Positions 1 to 12,128 of a stretch of 64,000 nucleotides of DNA are shown one piece after another (within the stretch, counting starts at the first letter, position 1; every line of letters starts with the position of its first letter). The DNA comes from Linnemannia elongata (lineage: Eukaryota > Mortierellomycota > Mortierellomycetes > Mortierellales > Mortierellaceae). A program made the position numbers and the translations under genes. Under the pieces are notes generated by a model. The model had not been told where the DNA came from and did no database searches. It was given only the letters and a program-made list of their open reading frames with translations. Location: NCBI GenBank assembly GCA_036320915.1, contig JAXBDG010000004.1, forward strand, positions 1,364,001 through 1,428,000, in the 5' to 3' direction.

Positions 1-2
1 TT

Positions 3-485
3 GAGCAGATTCAAAAAGACATTCTTTCAGTTGATCGAGGTCATTCTTATACCTACCACGGCCAACACCACTACTCGCCACATAAACATTGGGGATCGCA
101 GTCATACGATGAAGCAGATCTGGACGAGTTTGAGCGGGAAGAGTTGTTTGCGCGGGAGCAGGAGGATGCGATGTGGGAGTGGTTGACGGAACGCGAGGCC
201 CGTCACCAGCGGTACCGCCAGGCGACTGGAGTCTTTAGTGAGAGTCGTGCCAATGTTGAGATGACCAGACGACAACAGCTCCTGCGAGATCAGGAGCGTC
301 AGCAACAGCGACAGAGGGCACAGGAGTATTTGGGGTTGACGGAGACAGAGCTCAAACTGCAGGCCAGGATTGATGAGCTCCAGGAACAACTTATGGCGCT
401 CGACCATCAGGCGTCGGAAATCAAGATCGATAGCCACCATGTCGACCAGGAGGTTTCTTCCAACAACATCACCTCCTCTTCCTAG
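3..485 (+). CDS. C-terminal part of an unidentified glutamine/glutamate-rich protein (5' end outside window)
   Basis: One reading frame is open from the first bases of the window to a TAG at 483-485, so this is the 3' end of a gene that starts upstream. The visible 160 residues begin with a His/Tyr-rich stretch, then an acidic segment rich in Glu and Asp, then a long Gln/Glu/Arg-rich region (QERQQQRQRAQEYL) with heptad-like leucines (LQARIDELQEQL) that looks like a coiled coil. The tail is Ser/Asn-rich. I do not recognise a family. It is convergent with the tomosyn-like gene that ends at 1057. Coding status is supported by frame openness and helix-like composition only. Confidence 0.55.
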   Translation, partial: EQIQKDILSVDRGHSYTYHGQHHYSPHKHWGSQSYDEADLDEFEREELFAREQEDAMWEWLTEREARHQRYRQATGVFSESRANVEMTRRQQLLRDQERQQQRQRAQEYLGLTETELKLQARIDELQEQLMALDHQASEIKIDSHHVDQEVSSNNITSSS

Positions 486-1056
486 TTCCATTCTTAAACA
501 ATTGGGGCTGTTGTTGACCCCCACGCACTTCCCCTCCTCTTCCTTTTTTTTTTTTTACTTTTCTTTTTGCATCCATGGCATTTGAACAAATAAACACCAG
601 CATTCTGCATATCATGTCATGGGCGGGGCCAAAATGCTTTTTTTATTTTTATTTTTTATTTTTATTTTTTATTTTGTTGAACTCGCTTAGATCATGTGGA
701 GTGAAGCACAAACGCGCTCGACAAAGTTTTTGAGATCAAGAAAGGGCAAAACCAGAGATCAAAAGCGCGTTGGGCCGAAGAAGAGTGGATTTGGACAGAA
801 TACAAAAACAAAATTTCGTTAAGGAAACCATCGTCGCAAAATCTGGATATGGCATTTATTTGTCTGCAATTCATAGTTGCTGAACCCAGAATTCAGGTTT
901 TGGAGGGGGAAATATATCGAATTGGTGGCGTAACACTGGTCATTGTTCAGTGGCATGGAAAAAAATTGAGCAAAAGCCTTCATTGTTTTTCTATCATACT
1001 TTTATCCTTTTTTGCTCCCAAAGATAAAATACTGCACGAACCCGGCCACCCAATTT
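486..1056. other. Convergent 3' intergenic region
   Basis: This stretch lies between two convergent stop codons. It carries a pyrimidine run near 541-566 and an AT-rich (ATTTTT)n block near 637-675, as expected of 3' UTRs. Short open frames here have no gene-like composition. Confidence 0.5.
640..675. repeat. (ATTTTT)n imperfect microsatellite
   Basis: Several tandem copies of a TTTTTA hexamer lie in the 3' flank of the first gene. No coding potential. Confidence 0.7.
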
Positions 1057-4000
1057 CTAAAACTCGTACCACTTCTTGTTGGCGTTTTTGGCATTCAATT
1101 CACGCGCCGCGGCAAGGAAATCGTTGCTGGCAGCACTCATCTCGGCAGTCTTGTCGCCCAAGACCCCAAGCTTCTTGCCACGCTCGTCCAAGTTCTGCAG
1201 AGTCTCATTCATCATTCCTGCGAGACCGCTGTTGTCCCCCTTGGGCGGCGGTGGGGGTGCAGTCCCGGGGGCACCTTTGACGCCTGCTCGTTTCAGGATT
1301 GGATTCTCTACTCTATAATGTTCGCCGCCCACTATTTTTGTCAGTAGTAAAACATATCACAGACGTCAGTAATACACATAGTTGTGCGCGCTGCAGCAAA
1401 AAAACCCCCCGACACAGGGCGTTGTGGGCAAACTTACAGAGCTCGTCAAGATCTTCTTGACTGGGGGCATCTTCGACAGATTGACTAGACCCAAACCATC
1501 CTTTAGAGACGACCACAGTATTGGTAGGTCGGGGAGGGATCTGAATGCCATGATCATACAAATGGATGTACTCGGCCCGTTCCTTGTCAGTGGTTGGCGC
1601 CCGCTCCTGTCTCAGACCCTGCGGCGTCTTGATCCACCGGTCATGACCCCAAAGACTGTACATCCTGTGCTCATACTTGAGGATCGGGACAAAGAGCCGT
1701 CCATCCTGCAAGATCACACTCTCCCTCAGTCTCTCAGGCTCAACCACTATCGGGAGGAAGATCTCTCCATTGGGAACAGGGAGTGGGAGCAACTCGAGTT
1801 TGGGAACACTAAAAAGTAAAAGTCTTCCAGATTCGGTAATACACAGGATACAGCAAGCACCCCCATGGTAGACCACGTTCGCAGCCATGATCCGTCCAAC
1901 CTTGGCCGTCAGGTTGTTGGCAGCAGGGGAGGTGAGGTCGATTTTGTGGATCCTACGAGAGGTGCAGTTCATGTGGAGGCGGATTCCAAACTCGGAAACG
2001 CAGACCAGGTAGTTGAGTCGCTGTTGGGCCTTAGTCATGACTTTACCCTGAGCTTCCTTGAGAGTAGAATAGATCGAGGGTTTTGCGCTGGCGGTGCTCA
2101 CGTTCGACTCTGAAAGCGAAGCACGATGACCTACAATGGGGCCTGCTTCTTCGCGAGACATGCGAGGCTGCGCTGGTGTTGGTGACGGCGATACTTGTTG
2201 ATGTTGATGGTGGTGATGCGCAGGGTCGCGCTGAGCACCAGAAGTTGGTTGACTGAGCGAGGAAATCGAAGTCGACCCAGTAGCAGTTGTCGAAACCGAG
2301 GAGATACTCGAAGTCGACTGTAGAGCAGCATTGCTGGCGGCCGCAGCGTTCTCAGAGGGCGAGAGGACATTGATGACAGAGGAGTGAACGGTCGCATACT
2401 GTTCCTTTGTCTGGAAGGTCTCAACCTTGCGAATCGTTCGTGACTGGGTTGGAACTGGGGGAGAGATGGCGAAAATGAAATAGATACCGTTGTTGGACCC
2501 AGCGATCAGAAGAAGGGATGGGACTTTGTCCTGGTCGCTTGTGGTGGAAACAACAAACTGAAGGGTCGTAATCTCGACTGCAATCCTTTGCAAGTCTGTT
2601 GCTCCTTGTCCTTGTCCTGGTCCTGGTGCTGCTCCCGGAGTAGTTGTAGCGCCCGCTGTTGGAGGTGGTGCAGCTGCTGGGCCATCATGCTCCTGATCGT
2701 TTCCCTGTGAGCCTTGCCCTCCCTTATCGCGATCCAGCATAACCACTAATAGACAAATAAAACTATGTAAGCGTTACATTCAAAGAGTTGTTCATGGGTC
2801 ATTGGGTTCCATGCATTATTATAGGCGCAAACCTTTCAGATCTTCAACATGAAGGACGCGTCCTGAATGGGTGTCGGTGATAGTAAGAGAATAGAATTCA
2901 CCGGATACTGCGACACTATTGTTAACAGTGAGAATGAGCAACAAAGTCAGCGCGTTAAATAATTTTATCCGCAGGTCACCAGAAAACATTAATAACCGCA
3001 CATAAAGATAGCACATACAGGCCGCATGCAGAGACAGCCATAGCGCGAATTCTTCCCAGGTGTGCGCTCGACTTGAACACGACTGAGAAATCAGATCCAG
3101 TTGGGAGTGCTGCCTCAATAAACTGAGGCCGAGGAGGAAGTGAAGGCGATGGGGCGCGTTCAGGACTTCCTGGACCGGGAGTCAAGCCACCAGGAGGTAG
3201 CTCACGAATGGCGACCTTTTCAACAGGCGAATATGGAATCAGGTAATCAAGGTCAGAATCGTCTGGGATTGGGGAAAGCGCTCCAGTTTTGTCGGCAGTG
3301 GGTGAAATGGCCTGTGGGGATCGAGGCGCGGAAGTCACGGCTGTCTGGATATCCAAATGCTGAGCCTGCACTGGAGCATCTGGCGCAGGAGCATCTGGGG
3401 CAGCGGCAGAAGCATCAAACTCAGGCGCATGAGGCAACTGAGGAGAGGGGTTGGCTTCCTTGGGCGAGGCAGGGTCATGCTGAAGGGGTTGATGAGGTTG
3501 CTGTGGTGAGGTAGGGTCATGCTGGAGACCTTGGGGAGGTTGTTGAGGCGACGTAGGCTGGTTTTGAAGATCCTTGTCATCGACAGACTGATGTGACCCA
3601 TCTGCACCGCCAGGTACAATACTGCCACCAGGGCAGTTTTCTGGAGCAATCGAGGCGTGTTCCATATGTCCAGCCAAGTGTGCGTCCGCCGACTCATCTG
3701 GAATCGCACTTGCAACGCTAGGGTTCCGCGACAGTCCGGCATCCTTGGCTATCCGAGTGTAAATCCAGCTTCCATTTGAAAAACCAACTGCCAAGACTTG
3801 ACTCTGGATCGAAAACTCAAAGGCAACAATCTCGCCTTGGTTCTTGAAGAACAACGGGGCCAATTCGACAGTCAAGTGATGTAGAGGCCGGCTCGTTGCT
3901 GATTCCCAGAATCGAATACTGTGGTCATCATGAGCGGTTACCAGGATATCTCTTGACAGCCTCGATTCGTCTACAGGCGCCAATCTCATTCCATGGAGGG

Positions 4001-5754
4001 GGACTCTTGGAGGTGGGGCTGTACGAGTATGGCCCTGGATCAAGTCGTAGTACGGCTCTGGAGGAAGGGGGCCATACACCTTAGAAAGGATCAACCTTGG
4101 TTCGACCAAAGAGAGGCATGAGGGGATGGTTCTTGGGGCATTGGATTGGCCAAACTCAAACGCCTTGACTCCTCCACGGTTCGTGAGAACTAGGATGGCT
4201 ATTGGGTCAAAGGCGCCGCCATACCAGGGCGAACCGCGAGGGACGACCAAGAAGTCAAGAAGATCCGTGTCCATTGTCAAAACTTGGTGCCGTTTCGGAC
4301 GGCGGTAGTCAGCCTTGGCCGGGTAGTCAAAGAGGTGGAGCCCAAACATGTCGATCGATCCAGTCCCGCCGGCGACAATGAGGGTCGTGTCCTCCCTGTT
4401 CTGATGCAGACACCATGTCAGCTGGTAGATGGGGACAAACTGGTTGGTGGCTCGCTCAAAGACAGGCTTGATCCCAGGAACATTGACCTGGATCTCATGG
4501 ATGGTCCTTGCCAAGACAGGCCTTTCCTGCGTGGTATCCCAAAAGACAAAGCAACCGTCGTCATATCCACTCACAAAGCCAATGCCGTCGGGCTTCCAAC
4601 TGATGACAGTGACATGAGGATAGCGACTCTCATTCACGCCAAACATGCCAGAGCCGTCACCCACAGCGATTCCACCCATGGCGCCAGGAGGGATCTCATA
4701 GATAAAGGCGCGGACCACAGTCTTGAGCTTTAGATTCCAGAGGATGATTCCTGTGTTATAGGCGATCAAGAGTTGGTTGCTGTCGGTAGGATGGGTCTTG
4801 ATCGAGATGACCAAAGAATGTCGCGAACCCTCGGGTAGAATGTTGGGGATTCTATATGGAACAGGCTGGCCTCTGTAGACATCGAAAACATCAATGGAAC
4901 CGTCCTTAAGACCATGGAAGAGCCAATTGGATCCCGAGAGGAGTTCGATACAGGTGACTACGCTGCGCGCGTTTCTGACAAAGAGTCGTTGCTTCTTGAT
5001 GAGGTCAAACACTGTTATGGCGTTCTTGGCATCAACAACAATCAAAACGGGCGCACCCGGCTGAAAAACCATCATTTTGACTGACACAGCCTCCTCTAAC
5101 TCAAGGAAGCAAGCGATCTCTGGTGCGCCTGATACTGCAATTGCGCCCTTGAACGTGCCTGTGGAGAGAGGTTCAAGACGAAAGATTGGAAAAGATTGAC
5201 AAGGCCGTCAGTTGACAAGTTAACATGGTACAGAGATCATCTCATCCAATTTCCCCCTATGTTTTCACGCCGTCCATTTGGGCCAGACTCTCACCTGGCG
5301 TTCACAATTGAGGCGTTGGGGGAAAAAAATATAATAAAAAAAAATGGCAGAGTATATTCTTACCGCTGGCAAGCAAACCCTGGACAGGGTCAACGGCTAT
5401 GGCGGATATCAAGGCAGGCAGACCAAACCTCCTGGTCTATAGGTTATCCGAGAAATTGACAAGTGTAAGGAGGCCGTTAGACATTGGTAAGATCTTTGTA
5501 GATATTCAATCAAGCTCGAATGCAACCATGCAGCAACTAGTACAACATATTCACGATATAACGCGATATAATGCTGTTCACATGGATGCGAGAGCAATTG
5601 TGGTGTGTACCTCGCAAAAGAAGAGACTCTCGAGGTCGAGGTGCGCCGAGAGGTCTTGAGCGAGTCGTTTGGTACCCTCCTTCTGTAGCACTTGGCGAAT
5701 ACCGCGTGCGCCCTCGGTCTGCACCACATTCTTTATTTTGTTGAAGAATGCCAT
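1057..5754 (-). CDS. Tomosyn / Sro7 / Lgl-family WD40 protein with C-terminal R-SNARE-like motif
   Basis: Six exons join in phase: 5754-5611, 5436-5364, 5158-3019, 2915-2833, 2745-1438, 1331-1057, giving 1292 residues. The start is the ATG at 5754; the peptide begins MAFFNKIKNVVQTEG. The first half has WD40-type repeats (for example VISWKPDGIGFVSGYDDGCF), as in the double beta-propeller of tomosyn, Lgl and yeast Sro7. A Pro/Gln-rich low-complexity insert (PTSPQQPPQG and similar units) follows at about residues 540-620, then more propeller sequence. The last ~55 residues (NETLQNLDERGKKLGVL onward) read as an R-SNARE motif with its zero-layer Arg, which makes this tomosyn-like. Family members bind Q-SNAREs such as Sec9/SNAP-25 and Rab GTPases and control exocyst-linked secretion. 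It is head to head with TRAPPC8. Confidence 0.88.
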
Positions 5755-6276
5755 GGAGGGGTGTAGATGAATGTAGAAAGCAGGTTGGAAGAGTGAGAAG
5801 AAAGGGTATATGTAAAGTGGTGGATTTTAATATGAATGTCGAGTCGAAGCTAAGTAAAAGAAGGAAGGAAAAAAGGAAAAGAAGGGTGTGTGTGAATGGG
5901 TTGAAGAAGAAAAGGAAGAAAGGAAAAAAGAAGAAACGAACACTGCCTGCAAGCCCGTTGTGCCTTGGGTGAAGAAGTTGAAAAAAAAAGGTTGTCTGCC
6001 TGGTCAGGGCGCCCTGTCTTCCTTCCCGCAGGGTCGTGTCACGTGTAACGTCCTTCTTCTTCCCTGTGCCTGCCTTTCCTCCACTCTTTCGCTCTCACTC
6101 ATCCTTTGCTCCTTCCCTTTCATCCCTCGTCCTGCATTCTCTGCCCTCCACCCTCGCTGCTCATCCAGTCAGCATTCATCCCTCTCCTTCCTTTGCGCTT
6201 CTCATCTCTCTTACTCTTCCTCTCGCTGCGCTAACATCTTTCCACGAAACCATCCCACTATAATACCCGCCCTGAC
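5755..6276. promoter_or_regulatory. Bidirectional promoter region, tomosyn-like gene / TRAPPC8
   Basis: These 522 bp separate two divergent start codons. The left half is purine-rich on the plus strand, which is pyrimidine-rich on the strand of the left gene. The right half (6050-6260) is CT-rich on the plus strand just before the TRAPPC8 start. Each gene therefore has its own pyrimidine leader, with a CACGTG palindrome between them. Confidence 0.6.
6040..6045. promoter_or_regulatory. CACGTG E-box
   Basis: A palindromic CACGTG sits in the context GTGTCACGTGTAAC, about 230 bp before the TRAPPC8 ATG and 285 bp before the divergent ATG. Fungal bHLH factors (Cbf1, Pho4 types) bind this core. Function is inferred. 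Confidence 0.35.
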
Positions 6277-9200
6277 ATGTCATTCACACTCCAACATTCT
6301 GGGCGAGACCTCTCGGCAAGAGAGCTGGTCTCGAGAGTCATGAGCCCCAGGGTTGCAGTTATTGCTTCCCAGGGTGCAACTGAACTCTGTGAGGCAAACC
6401 ACATCCCCTCCGTCGTAGACCTGCTCAAGCCCTTTGGCGAGCAAATTGAAGGACGAGGTAAGCGACCCGGCCACTTCATTTTCTTCATTATCTATCTGTG
6501 GGTCGCGAAATATATAAACGCGTCCCCTTGTTCAGCTCGACTGGATCATTGCTCACATTCATGTTTCCAATTACATGGCTATCGCTTTGAACCATTATAG
6601 TCACAGTCCATGGTTCAATGGGCTTACCCTCCGCTATTGACAACTTAACTCTGCGCTTCACCGAGATGGATCAATTGGAGGAGCCAGATTCAAAATCATC
6701 TGATCGTTGGCTTGCGGAGGTGGTGCGCGCCGAGGCCAAGGGGTTTGAGGATCGATACAAGATCCAGGACAAGGAACAAGTGACAAACGAGTATCTTAAT
6801 GGTATGGTGAGCCCACTTCAATTGACCTGTCAATGGCCGACATGATGAGTAACGACCGACCACCACGACTGACTGAGCTTTCGGCTATATAATTACTGTC
6901 ACCTTTTTAGCTCCACCTGGACGCGTGTTTCCATGGTACTCGAGATACCGGGACCTGCTTCTTTCAACAGGAGGCGCATCGGATCATGAGACGTTCGATC
7001 ACCCAGTTGCAAGCATTATCGCCATCTCATCCCTATCTCCGGATCCCATCAACGAAATCCACCAATTGAACAACATGAGCACTCCCACCCTCGTCTTTGA
7101 TAAGGCCTACATGGACCCTACCATCCTGAAATACTACGTCCTGATCCACGACAACGCAAGAGGAAACATTGACAAGTAGGCTATTTCTTCTGACGTGACG
7201 TGTATAGACATAGTCAGTTGAAATGTTTGCTGTAACTGACACCCTTTTACGTTGGTTTTACGTTATAGCGCGATGGATACACTGGACAAGATGCGGAGGA
7301 CATTCGGACTTCACTGCAACATCTTGAAAATCAACTCTGAAGACCCTAGTCAGTCAACTCTGCCTAGGGACAGGAATGCGCATATCTGGATCAAGAGTGT
7401 CGCCCAGTCAAGATTGATTGCTATGGGCCATGCTGCAAAGGACGCTTCAACTACCCGGAACTCTGTGTCCTCAATTGGCTCTGCAACGGCGGGGACACTT
7501 TCGGACTTGGCATCTCAAAGGAGCTCCATGTCTTCTCCTGTGTACTCTAACAACGGCAACAATTCGCCTACTTTTGCCCAGAACCCAGTCTTTGCCCAAG
7601 TTGGAAACGATGACGAGGATGGCACTTTTGATCGGGATCATCTTTCATTACCAACGGCAGAGAGCAACAAACTCACTCTGGACCTTCTCCTACATCCCGA
7701 AACGGTGGCCGAGCCATACGGATGTTGTCTGAGCAGTGACGACTTGGGCGCCATTACGCAAATGTTGAGAGAGATGTTATCTCAGAGCATTATACCCTAC
7801 ATGGAGAGAAACATTGCACATTGGAACGAGCAGGTCGCTGCGTCTCGGAAAGGTATCGCCGGCCGATTCAGGAGATACTTTGGTACAGGATCCAAGAACC
7901 CTGCAACATCAATACAGCAGGCGCCGACAGCGGGATCGAGCGGGGGTGTCATTTATCCCCATGCATCTCCAGAAGCACAGATGCGTAAGCTTGCAGATTG
8001 GGCATTCATGCTTCGGGACTACAGGTTTGCTCTGTCTGTGTACGAGACGGTTAAAAAAGACTTTGCCGCAGACAAGGCTTGGAAGTACTATGGAGGGACT
8101 CAGGTATGCGATTCATCAAGGTGTTGTCGTGTAAAGCTATCATCTCTTGGGGCGATCGTTGCCAACTCACACGTCTTTTTTGATTTTCAAACTACACGCC
8201 AATAGGAAATGATTGGACTTTGTCTTTTGATGTCGCCGCAACCATTGGGATCTAAAAACGATGTCGATCACTACTTTGAGTCGGCCGTCAACTCATACAT
8301 TCACAAGGCTCGATCGCCTTTCTTCGGCTCACGCGCAACGCTGATGAGCTACGAGCTGTTCAAGCAGAGAAACATGTATCGGGAATCACCAGTCTCACTT
8401 ACCAGAATGACTGCAGATGTAAGCCCATGACTTATTCTTACTTTGTATGCGCAAATGTTCTTAAAACTTCTTTGCGAATCAAAATCTAACAAGTGAGTTA
8501 TAACTGAACTAGACTTCTGATCTCCGTAACGGTTTGTTTCTCGAGCAAGCAGCGCACTGCTATCTCAAGCATTCCAGGCCATCGGTACGCAAGTACGCGT
8601 TCCACATGATCATGGCCGGCCACCGTTTCAACAAGGCGGATCAAGTAAGTCTCGCAGTCCTTAGACAGCCTGTTGTACAATATTGCCTTTAAGGTCGCTC
8701 ATTATGAAATTCTTGCTTTATTGTTCGTAACCATAGAAAGAGCATGCTTACCGCTGTTACCAAGCTGCGTCACTGGTTTACGACACAAAGGGATGGGGTC
8801 TTGTGGACGATCATATTAGTTGCTCACTCGGACGGCAATCTTACCAACTTGGAAAGTCTGAGGAGGTGCTGGACCACTACAAGAAGCTGCTGCGTGAAAG
8901 CCGGCAGTCGCCTCAGCAGCAATCTGTCTACATGAAGGAGTTTTTGAGCGTCTACAGGGTATGTTCTGATCCAGTTTTCTTGTTTTTACAAGGCCAGTGA
9001 ACTATAAAGCTCCTGGCAACTAACTCCTCGTTCATACTGCCTTGTAGGATTATACCAACAAGATCGAAGCAGACCCTTTGCGCGAAACCTTCCCAGAATT
9101 CCCTCTCCCTGTTGTACTAGGATCGACTGCTCGGATCGTTCTCTCAACATCTCAAGGCGTCAACGAAAACAACGACGCATGGGCGGAACTCGAGGTGGGA

Positions 9201-12025
9201 CAACAGAGTTCATCAGGATCAAGCGGATCGCGCACCGTGTCTGCCGTTGGAGGTAAATATAGCGGATAAACTCTGCGCGTTGTGTTCATTGGCCTTGAGT
9301 TATAGGTGCTAAATTGATACTTCTTGTCATGCTTGATAACAGAGCTTGTCTTGGCAACAGTGAACATCAAGAACCCCCTCCAGATCCCTGTTATTTTGAC
9401 CGACGTAGTTCTGGGATGCGAGCACAGCACATCAACCACCTCTTTCACCGTCCCCGTTGACGCCGCAGAGGAGGCTCACTTGACACTGTATGAACAGCAA
9501 AGTCCATCTTTCGCGGGCAAGGTTTCGTTCAGTGCATTTGACATCGACCGGATCGATCGAGTTATTCTGGAGCCAGGACAAATCCGTACTCTCAAGTTTG
9601 AGATTTTGCCCAAGCAGGAGGGTCAGATTAAGGTCATGGGTCTTCACTGCAATGTGGAGGGCCAGGTTCATGCATACAAGGACATTATCAAAAAGGGAAA
9701 ACGCCTCAACAAGACCAAGGAGCAGATGATGTCACAGGTGTACGAGGACGACAAAAGTCTGGATATTTTGGTGGCGCCCGAGATGCCTCTGTTGGATGTC
9801 GAGTTCCAGTCGTCGCCTGAGATGTTGCTGTCCGGGGAGGTCTGCGAGCTCTCGTTGGTAATCAAAAACCGCGGCAAGAAGGGACTCAAGAACCTGACGG
9901 TTCGTATGAGCCATCCTACTTTCTTTTGCATTGGCGAGAAGCGATCAGATGGCGATCTTGGACTCTACAGTAAGTTATTCCCTATAGGACGCGATATGCT
10001 ACGGTGCCATGATATACATAGTTGACGCGTTCTGACTGAAACACTTTGTGTTTCTGATAGACAAACATGCTGGCAACTCTGCCATTGAAACGACTCAGGT
10101 TGACAATGCCCTTCAGCTGAGCACGACGCAACAGATCATGGACACGGTGTTGGCGCCTGGAGAGAGCATCAAGATCCCAAGCTGGCTGCGCGGAGAAAAG
10201 ATTGGCAAGCACAACTTTTTGTTTGTGTTTTCATACGTGTCAGAGCAGGAGGGTACAGCGATGGGCGTCCGGACGCTTCGCCATACACTCGCGGCTCAGG
10301 TTCTTCCTTCTCTCAAAATTAACGCGTTTACCCGGCCAAGTACCAGGGGACTGAACGAGTTTATTCTCGGCATTGAGGTGAGTTGAACGTGTCATGTTGC
10401 CTCAAAGAAGGTGTGTACTGTAAACCCTGTAGAAAACTCACACTCGAAATGCTCCATCTCGCAATTTGATAGACGGAGAACCTTCAAACAGTTCCCAACT
10501 TTGAATTCCTCCAAATTTCATCCATGAGTGCCTCTTGGATCATTGAAGCCGTCGATAAGTCAGAGTAAGTTGACTATTTCCATTGTGCCAAGTTGTATCA
10601 GTGAGCTACGAGCAATTAGCTGACCAACTTTTGACTTTTTTTCAAACCAGTGATTCTGAGGAGTACAGGAGTATTGCGCCGCGCCAAACAGTTTTCACGT
10701 ACTACAGGATCAGGAGAAGCGAACAGGCTGCAACTCCAACACTCACTCCTGAAAGATTCACTGCCAAAGCCTTGGAGAAGCTGGTTATTGGTCAGGAGAA
10801 ACTCAAAGATGTGCCACCACCCTTGGACCTCCAGCACTGCCATCTTTCCACAGTACGTATCCTCGAAAAGCTTATCTTCCATGACCCTACTCATGTAAAA
10901 CTGTTAAGAACAAAAATGCTAATCTTCACATACTCCGACTTGAAAAGATGGAGTCACATATCGATTCAACCTCGCCAGTCCTGAAGTACTTCTCCCGAGC
11001 GTCCAGGCTAGGTTGGCGTCAGGCCTCCTTGACAGCCCAGTTCACGTCAATCCCTGCAGCAGTAGATCGTCGCCATCTGTTCTCCGTCTATGGCAGCAAC
11101 GACATTGACCTGGCCCTGTTCTGGAATATACCCAAGATGAACCGCCGTGGCCATCATTACATCATTGGTATCAACCTTGGCGTTCAGCAAAACCCCTTCC
11201 AACCCATCGACCCTGCAGACGATCTGGACGGAGAAGGCGGGGAGACTGAGACGGCTCGTCGTGCTCTATATGAGCAGACTATGAGAGATCAAGCGGCATT
11301 GGTCCATGCCTTGACGACCAACCCACAGTTCCGTGATGATAGCCCTGTCAAGATCTGGATTCGCTCTAAGGATGTCGTCCACCATGACTTTTCGCAATCA
11401 AGGTAAGAACTGGTTCTCATGAGAAGTGGCAGGGCTGTCGAATACGTAGCCGATGATCCCTAATGTTCAACGTACTAATCACGTATTTGACATGTAATAA
11501 TCTAGGCTTTGCAATACGCCTATCAAGGTCATGATCAAGAACTGCTCATGGAACAAGCATATTGGTTACACCCTTGAAATGCTCTCAAGCAAGGACTCGA
11601 TGGTCCCTCAAAAGAACCTTGGATCAGCCGACAGCCAACAACCACAGTCAGCGGTGGCAGATTCGACCAATCCCCACGTCAACGCAAACCCCTTTTTCTG
11701 GTCAGGACCGACGTTCAGTACCGGATACCTCGAACCATTGGCAGAAGTTGAGATAGTTCTCATGGCTTGCTTCACTCAGCATGGCGTTTATGATATCAAC
11801 CGGTGGCGTCTCGCAGTTCAGGTCGTGAAGGCTCAGCGGAAGAAGAAGACCATTAAGGCAAATGCGGAATCTGGATCAAAGGGACAGCTGGCTGGAGCAG
11901 ATCCCAGCACCAACACTAGTCAAGAGGACGAACGCGAGTCATTATTACCGCCTGTTGCTCCTCAAGGCATTGGCAAAGGCTTTATGCAGATGCCCAATTT
12001 GGCCCATTATATTCAAGTTTCATAG
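6277..12025 (+). CDS. TRS85: TRAPP III subunit TRAPPC8 / Trs85
   Basis: About fourteen exons encode roughly 1,490 residues. The ATG at 6277 opens MSFTLQHSGRDLSARELV and follows a CT-rich leader; the stop is at 12023-12025. The N-terminal part has the family signature FPWYSRYRDLLLS, then DHPVASIIAISSL and a conserved LIHD segment, as in Trs85/GSG1/TRAPPC8. A Ser-rich linker (7440-7600) precedes alpha-solenoid-like sequence in which short helical repeats dominate (for example AYRCYQAASLVYDTKGWG). The C-terminal third is beta-rich (NIKNPLQIPVILTDVV and similar), as in the TRAPPC8 and TRAPPC10 beta-sandwich regions. Trs85 specifies the TRAPP III complex, the exchange factor for Rab1/Ypt1 in autophagy and Golgi traffic. 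Small introns of 80-140 nt interrupt it regularly, with phases I checked at the first five junctions. Confidence 0.88.
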
Positions 12026-12128
12026 ATGCTCCTATCCCAACATTGCTTTTGGATATTTCTATTCCATTTTCATTCTGATAAAAAGATAATATATTGAAAG
12101 AAGAACGGTTCCCACAAGGCATAGTGAT

